Source of the DNA: CAZPFP01 sp964585895
Lineage (GTDB): Bacteria > Patescibacteriota > Microgenomatia > PFEM01 > JAHIFH01
Assembly (NCBI GenBank): GCA_964585895.1
Contig: CAZPFP010000016.1
Coordinates: 1-14,596 of the forward strand
Direction of reading: 5' to 3'
DNA length: 14,596 nucleotides
In this document: piece after piece, positions 11,991 through 14,596 of the stretch
Layout of the letters: each line of letters starts with the position of its first letter
How positions within the stretch are numbered: the stretch's first letter is position 1
Program-made: the position numbers and the translations under genes
The notes under the pieces: model-generated
Told to the model about the DNA's origin: nothing
The model's database searches: none
The model's input: the letters and a program-made list of their open reading frames with translations, nothing else

Positions 11991-12647
11991 ATGCTTAAAG
12001 AAACGATTATCAGTGCCATCGCCCTAGTTTCAACTGCCTTATTGCCGGTTTCTCATGCGGCGACCCCGCTATTGTCTCCAATTCCTGAGCATTTGCTTTT
12101 TTCTCATCAGGAAGTTTTGGCTGAGCAATCGTTAGATTTGACCATTCGTGAGCCAAATCCGGAGGCTAATCAAGGATATGCTGACAATATTTTACTCGCC
12201 CTTCATTATTTAAAAAGGGATATTGAAAGCCCGGAGATTGACTGGGATTGGGTAAGACGGCCTTTTGAAGCTTCTTTTACTCTTCAACCTGGCGAAATCT
12301 TTGCTTTCCATGATAATGTCTTGTCGGAATATTCCAATCCAGTCGTGACTATGAACTCTGAATTTATGACCGATGAGGGTTATAGAAGTGTTTGGGGGTT
12401 AGGGGGTAACGGAGTTTGTCATTTGGCTTCTTTGATTAATTGGGTTGCTTCTGAAGCAGGTTTGGAAGTGATTGCTAAAGCCAATCATAACTTTGCCTTG
12501 ATTCCGGGAGTGTCTAGAGAATACGGGACTTCTATCCGTTCCCAAAGCGCTAACCAAAACTTATATATTACTAATAGTCTTGATTATCCGGTAACTTTTA
12601 GGTTTGAAGCGGATTCTCAAGCGGTCAATTTGAGTTTGGTTAAGTAA
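11991..12647 (+). CDS. VanW-like exported protein
   Basis: The 218-aa protein starts at ATG 11991 with a signal peptide (MLKETIISAIALVSTALLPV then SHA). An upstream TTG-initiated reading would run through the terminator hairpin and is rejected. The mature part has the VanW signature order: SFTLQPGEIFAFHDNVL, then LGGNGVCHLASLINWVASEA and GLEVIAKANHNF, then ALIPGVSREYGTSIRSQSAN and a C-terminal beta segment (LDYPVTFRFEADS). VanW proteins are cell-envelope proteins of unclear biochemistry; a single conserved Cys (GVC) is kept. A bidirectional terminator follows the stop at once. With the VanX-type dipeptidase at 1068 it is the second 'van-like' gene in the window, without any resistance cluster. 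Confidence 0.8.
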   Translation: MLKETIISAIALVSTALLPVSHAATPLLSPIPEHLLFSHQEVLAEQSLDLTIREPNPEANQGYADNILLALHYLKRDIESPEIDWDWVRRPFEASFTLQPGEIFAFHDNVLSEYSNPVVTMNSEFMTDEGYRSVWGLGGNGVCHLASLINWVASEAGLEVIAKANHNFALIPGVSREYGTSIRSQSANQNLYITNSLDYPVTFRFEADSQAVNLSLVK

Positions 12648-12673
12648 AAAACCCGCCCCTTGGCGGGTTTTTT
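12648..12673. terminator. Bidirectional terminator between the VanW-like gene and the minus-strand tRNA cluster
   Basis: AAAAACCCGCC-CCTT-GGCGGGTTTTTT: 6 GC pairs extended by A/T runs on both sides, so it can end transcripts from the VanW-like gene (plus) and from the tRNA cluster (minus). Confidence 0.85.
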
Positions 12674-12677
12674 AATG

Positions 12678-12707
12678 AGCCGCCTCTCGGATTCGAACCG
12701 AGGACCG
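12678..12707 (-). pseudogene. Separated tRNA 3' half A' (outermost of the nest)
   Basis: On the minus strand: CGGTC, T arm CTCGG-TTCGAAT-CCGAG, acceptor AGGCGGC, discriminator T. The acceptor is an exact 7/7 complement of the 5' half starting at 12999 (GCCGCCT), about 300 bases away. No proper anticodon stem precedes it. Confidence 0.65.
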
Positions 12708-12732
12708 ATCGCTTAATTTGAAAATTTACTTG

Positions 12733-12767
12733 AGCCGAGGGTGGGATTCGAACCCACGACCTATGGT
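12733..12767 (-). pseudogene. Separated tRNA 3' half B' (inner)
   Basis: ACCAT (3' anticodon stem), AGGTC, T arm GTGGG-TTCGAAT-CCCAC, acceptor CCTCGGC, discriminator T. The acceptor pairs 6/7 with the 5' half starting at 12928 (GCCGACG; one C-C mismatch). The stretch just upstream (CGGAAAA, 12777-12771) is complementary to TTTTCCG at 12865-12859, on the far side of tRNA-Thr(TGT). Confidence 0.65.
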
Positions 12768-12781
12768 TTCTTTTCCGTCTG

Positions 12782-12853
12782 AGCTGGAGGCGAGAATCGA
12801 ACTCGCAACCTACGGTTTACAAAACCGTTGCTCTACCGTTGAGCTACTCCAGC
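12782..12853 (-). tRNA. tRNA-Thr (anticodon TGT)
   Basis: Complete 72-nt cloverleaf on the minus strand. Acceptor GCTGGAG/CTCCAGC, D arm GCTC-AACGGTAG-AGC, anticodon arm ACGGT-TTTGTAA-ACCGT, variable AGGTT, T arm GCGAG-TTCGATT-CTCGC, discriminator T, no CCA. It is the only complete tRNA in this cluster and is the centre of the nested halves. Confidence 0.95.
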
Positions 12854-12892
12854 TCGGGCGGAAAACGGACTCTTCAGTTGAAAACTGAAGGC

Positions 12893-12928
12893 GTCAAAAC
12901 ACTTGCTCTACCGCTGAGCTACGTCGGC
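12893..12928 (-). pseudogene. Separated tRNA 5' half B (inner)
   Basis: GCCGACG-TA-GCTC-AGCGGTAG-AGC-A-AGTGT-TTTG then ACGC: a canonical 5' half up to the anticodon loop. Instead of the 3' anticodon stem there is a hairpin CTTCAGTT-TTC-AACTGAAG (12890-12872) and then tRNA-Thr(TGT). Its 3' partner appears to be the half at 12733-12767. Confidence 0.65.
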
Positions 12929-12962
12929 AAATTTTTAAATATAGCGGCTAACGAAGTGCCGC

Positions 12963-12999
12963 GTCCAAAACAGTTGCTCTACCGCTGAGCTAAGGCGGC
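12963..12999 (-). pseudogene. Separated tRNA 5' half A (outermost of the nest)
   Basis: GCCGCCT-TA-GCTC-AGCGGTAG-AGC-A-ACTGT-TTTGGAC: acceptor, D-arm and 5' anticodon stem are canonical. The sequence then turns into a hairpin GCGGC...GCCGC (12962-12944) and AT-rich DNA, with no T-arm. The exact acceptor complement is in the 3' half at 12678-12685. It follows a -10 box by 12 bases, so it is probably transcribed. Confidence 0.65.
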
Positions 13000-13011
13000 T
13001 TTTCTTCATTA

Positions 13012-13017
13012 ATTATA
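13012..13017 (-). promoter_or_regulatory. -10 box of the minus-strand tRNA cluster
   Basis: A perfect TATAAT (13017-13012), 12 bases before the first tRNA half. No convincing -35 lies at the right distance. A second TATAAT (13059-13054) lies further upstream. Confidence 0.5.
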
Positions 13018-13021
13018 CAGC

Positions 13022-13058
13022 GGTGCTTCGCACCTCGATAATCCTCTTCGAGAATTAT
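13022..13058. repeat. Two adjacent hairpins with TTC loops between divergent promoters
   Basis: GGTGC-TTC-GCACC (13022-13034) and ATAATCCTC-TTC-GAGAATTAT (13038-13058, one mismatch) lie side by side between the tRNA-cluster promoter (minus) and the sigma-factor promoter (plus). Neither has a T-run suited to termination. They may be protein-binding sites; function unknown. Confidence 0.55.
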
Positions 13059-13066
13059 AGCTTTTT

Positions 13067-13095
13067 TTGCCCTGATTTGCGAGAAATGCTATCAT
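13067..13095 (+). promoter_or_regulatory. Leaderless promoter of the sigma factor / mevalonate genes
   Basis: -35 TTGCCC (13067-13072), 17-base spacer, -10 TATCAT (13090-13095), then 7 bases (TTTATCT) to the ATG at 13103. The spacing matches the other leaderless promoters in this window. Confidence 0.55.
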
Positions 13096-13102
13096 TTTAT
13101 CT

Positions 13103-13759
13103 ATGCGGTCGAAAGATGAAGAATTGGTCAAAGGTGTATTAAAGGGTGATAAGAGCTGGTTAGGAAAGTTTCAGCAAAAATATCGGAAAAGACTTTTTTA
13201 TTTTGTTCTCCAAAAAATTGATGACCCTCAAGATGCCGAAGAGGTTGTTCAAGATACTTTGGTAAGTGCCATTTATTCCTTGCCTTCATTCTTGGGAAAA
13301 TCTTCTCTTTGGTCATGGCTTTGTGCTATTGCCAAGCATGAAATGGCTGATTTCTATCGTAAGAAAAGGATTAAGACAATTGTCTTTTCTCGCTTGCCTG
13401 GTTTGGAGAGAATTATTTCTGAAGCCTTAAGTCCGGAATTAGCTTTGGAAGAAAAAGAGATGAAGCAGAAAATCATTCATTGTTTTCTTGAGCTAACCGA
13501 GGGTTATCGGGAAATTTTACGACTAAAATACATAGAGGGGCTTTCCGTGCGTCAGATTGCTCGTCGAGGGCAGAAATCAGTCAAAGCAGTGGAGATGCAC
13601 TTAAGGAGAGCTCGTTTGGCTTTTAGAAAACTTTGGCATGAAGAAGAAGCTTATCAAAAAGACTTTTCTTCTCTCACTAAGGGAGATTTATCTTTCCTCA
13701 AGGAATATCTGGGGACTATTGGTTCACCCTTATCGGACGTTGAGAGCCATCAGGATTGA
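13103..13759 (+). CDS. ECF-like sigma-70 family RNA polymerase sigma factor
   Basis: The 218-aa protein has sigma region 2 at about 15-92 (WLGKFQQKYRKRLFYFVLQK, DDPQDAEEVVQDTLVSA, SLWSWLCAIAKHEMADFYR). Region 4 is at about 125-178 (LELTEGYREILRLKYIEGLS, VRQIARRGQKSVKAVEMHL, RRARLAFRK) with its HTH. A ~40-residue C-terminal tail is not part of the sigma core. Regions 1 and 3 are absent, as in group 4 (ECF) factors. It heads a tightly packed plus-strand row (membrane protein, DUF35, HMG-CoA synthase), and the following gene overlaps its 3' end by about 120 bases. The overlapping membrane protein might act as an anti-sigma factor, but shows no anti-sigma motif. Which genes it controls is unknown. 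Confidence 0.88.
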   Translation: MRSKDEELVKGVLKGDKSWLGKFQQKYRKRLFYFVLQKIDDPQDAEEVVQDTLVSAIYSLPSFLGKSSLWSWLCAIAKHEMADFYRKKRIKTIVFSRLPGLERIISEALSPELALEEKEMKQKIIHCFLELTEGYREILRLKYIEGLSVRQIARRGQKSVKAVEMHLRRARLAFRKLWHEEEAYQKDFSSLTKGDLSFLKEYLGTIGSPLSDVESHQD

Positions 13760-14009
13760 AGAGGATTTCTCTCAAGCCTTTCTTTTAGTTGCTTTTCCTT
13801 TTTATCTTTGGCTAAGTTCGTTATTCGTTCTGCTGGTTTTCAAATTCATTATTCTCCGGTTTTTGTCCATCCCTGCTTTTTGGGGATTCTTGTTTCAATT
13901 TATTTTTCTCTCTATTTCCGCTTTTTTAGCTCTTTGGTGTGGCTACGTGGGTTATTGGCTTGTTTATTATTTACGGGTTAAAAGGCGGGTGAGGAGGGAG
14001 ATTGGTTAA
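13638..14009 (+). CDS. Uncharacterised membrane protein overlapping the sigma factor gene
   Basis: Up to 123 aa, depending on the start. A recognisably constrained segment (IWGLLVHPYRTLRAIRIEED, then FSQAFLLVAFPFYLWL) begins at about residue 24. At least three hydrophobic stretches follow (SSLFVLLVFKFIIL, IPAFWGFLFQFIFLSISAFL, WCGYVGYWLVYYL), and the protein ends in a basic tail (RVKRRVRREIG). The ATG at 13638 has no Shine-Dalgarno and overlaps the sigma gene by 122 bases in another frame. A TTG at 13719 would shorten the overlap but cuts into the conserved-looking part. The stop abuts the next ATG. The NPYRT-type motif recalls Yip1-like or permease-like integral proteins in similar loci, but I cannot name the family. 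Confidence 0.65.
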   Translation: MKKKLIKKTFLLSLREIYLSSRNIWGLLVHPYRTLRAIRIEEDFSQAFLLVAFPFYLWLSSLFVLLVFKFIILRFLSIPAFWGFLFQFIFLSISAFLALWCGYVGYWLVYYLRVKRRVRREIG

Positions 14010-14315
14010 ATGGGAGTAGGTTTTCCTGCCAGGATTTGGCGAGAAGCGAAAAAAGAATGTCAAGTTCTTGGTCAAGAAGGCAGGCTTTTGTATTGGACAA
14101 CGATTAAGATACCGGGCGAAGGGTATGAGCAACAGGTGCCTTATCCCGTTGCCTTAATTCGTTTAAACAGAAAAAAAGTGATTGGTGGTCAGTTAGTAAA
14201 TTGGCAAGGAAAGCAGTTGAAGAAAGGAATGAGAGTCGTCAGTGTTCCTCGGAGAATGAGAGTTAATGGTCAGGAAGAACCGATTAGATACGGAATTAAG
14301 TGGAAAGTCAAATGA
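14010..14315 (+). CDS. DUF35-type OB-fold protein (thiolase/HMG-CoA synthase partner) lacking the zinc ribbon
   Basis: The 101-aa protein runs ARIWREAKKECQVLGQEGRL, LYWTTIKIPGEGYEQQVPYP, VALIRLNRKKVIGGQLVNWQ and ends RYGIKWKVK. This matches the OB-fold half of archaeal DUF35 proteins, which bridge acetoacetyl-CoA thiolase and HMG-CoA synthase into a channelling complex. The usual N-terminal rubredoxin-like CxxC...CxxC zinc ribbon is missing; only one Cys is present. The ATG follows the previous stop directly, and its TGA overlaps the HMG-CoA synthase ATG (ATGA), the arrangement expected for partners of one complex. The gene name is left open. Confidence 0.8.
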   Translation: MGVGFPARIWREAKKECQVLGQEGRLLYWTTIKIPGEGYEQQVPYPVALIRLNRKKVIGGQLVNWQGKQLKKGMRVVSVPRRMRVNGQEEPIRYGIKWKVK

Positions 14316-14596
14316 GAGACGTAGGCATTGTTGGTTATGGAGCCTATCTGCCGTCAAGAAGAATTAAAACCGGTTTGATTGCCACCGCTTGGCAGAAAGA
14401 GGGCAAGCAGATAGAAAAAAGTTTGGGTGTAAGAGAAAAATCGGTGGCAGGAAGGGACGAAGATTCGGTGACTATGGCGGTGGAAGCCAGTTTAATTGCT
14501 TTGACAAGAGTGGAGATTGACAAGACCAAAATAGGAGCTGTTTTTATGGGCTCCGAGAGTCATCCTTATGCGGTTAATCCCAGCACCACTAAAATA
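14312..14596 (+). CDS. Hydroxymethylglutaryl-CoA synthase, archaeal type (N-terminal 95 residues, runs off the right edge)
   Basis: Condenses acetyl-CoA with acetoacetyl-CoA to HMG-CoA, the committed entry to the mevalonate route to isoprenoids. The visible 95 residues are highly characteristic: VGIVGYGAYLPSRRIKT (4-20), GVREKSVAGRDEDSVTMAVE (46-65) and IGAVFMGSESHPYAVNPSTT (74-93). These match the archaeal/Chloroflexi-type HMGS N-terminus of the thiolase fold. The catalytic Cys would lie beyond the window, so integrity of the active site cannot be judged. The start overlaps the DUF35 stop by 4 bases. In archaea an acetyl-CoA C-acetyltransferase is usually next to this pair and may follow here. 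Confidence 0.92.
   Translation, partial: MRDVGIVGYGAYLPSRRIKTGLIATAWQKEGKQIEKSLGVREKSVAGRDEDSVTMAVEASLIALTRVEIDKTKIGAVFMGSESHPYAVNPSTTKI

Noticed and set aside
11322..13010. Phage or integrative-element attachment site as the sole explanation for the tRNA 3' halves
   Set aside because: No integrase is present, and attachment duplications would not create 5' halves nested in matching order; it remains possible for single fragments.
1..14596. CRISPR array, insertion sequence or transposase
   Set aside because: No regularly spaced repeat series and no transposase-like protein was seen on either strand.

Overview
The window looks like a chromosomal segment from an AT-rich, streamlined bacterium of the Candidate Phyla Radiation (Patescibacteria), most likely a Microgenomates (OP11) relative. 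The evidence is short intergenic gaps, Lys/Glu-rich N-terminal extensions on L1, NusG and L7/L12, several small membrane proteins, no CCA encoded in the tRNA genes, and an archaeal-type mevalonate gene pair. L1 is present. TGA acts as a stop (e.g. rplJ and the sigma factor), so the code is standard and not the recoded code of Gracilibacteria/SR1. The phylum call is inference from gene content, not a phylogeny.

Layout. (1) 1-1715: a headless fragment of a sugar-nucleotidyltransferase-type beta-helix on the minus strand, then a WecG/TagA-type glycosyltransferase and a VanX-type D-Ala-D-Ala dipeptidase (plus). (2) 1719-5832 (minus): a small excisionase-type HTH protein and the translation/secretion block secE-nusG-rplK-rplA-(charged 118-aa protein)-rplJ-rplL. 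The rplJL unit has its own promoter, an L10-type leader and a terminator hairpin touching the rplJ start codon. (3) 5831-7882 (minus): a terminator, four small membrane proteins in an operon-like row (one crossed by a 10-N assembly gap), and a surface DNRLRE protein. (4) 7894-11322: a PlsC-like acyltransferase, rpmG (minus), a multi-TM TMTC-like/TPR protein, and an HTH protein whose stop codon touches a tRNA. (5) 11322-13060: tRNA-Tyr(GTA), a small winged-helix-like protein, tRNA-Thr(GGT), a VanW-like exported protein and, on the minus strand, tRNA-Thr(TGT). Around both Thr tRNAs lie separated tRNA 5' and 3' halves whose acceptor strands match in nested order. (6) 13067-14596: sigma factor, membrane protein, DUF35 OB-fold protein and HMG-CoA synthase (runs off the end), a tightly packed possible operon for the upper mevalonate pathway.

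Two themes stand out. First, promoters with a 17-base spacer repeatedly place the -10 box only 7-9 bases before the ATG at the head of transcription units, predicting leaderless or nearly leaderless mRNAs, while genes inside operons tend to carry Shine-Dalgarno sequences. Second, the nested tRNA halves are the least explained structure in the window.
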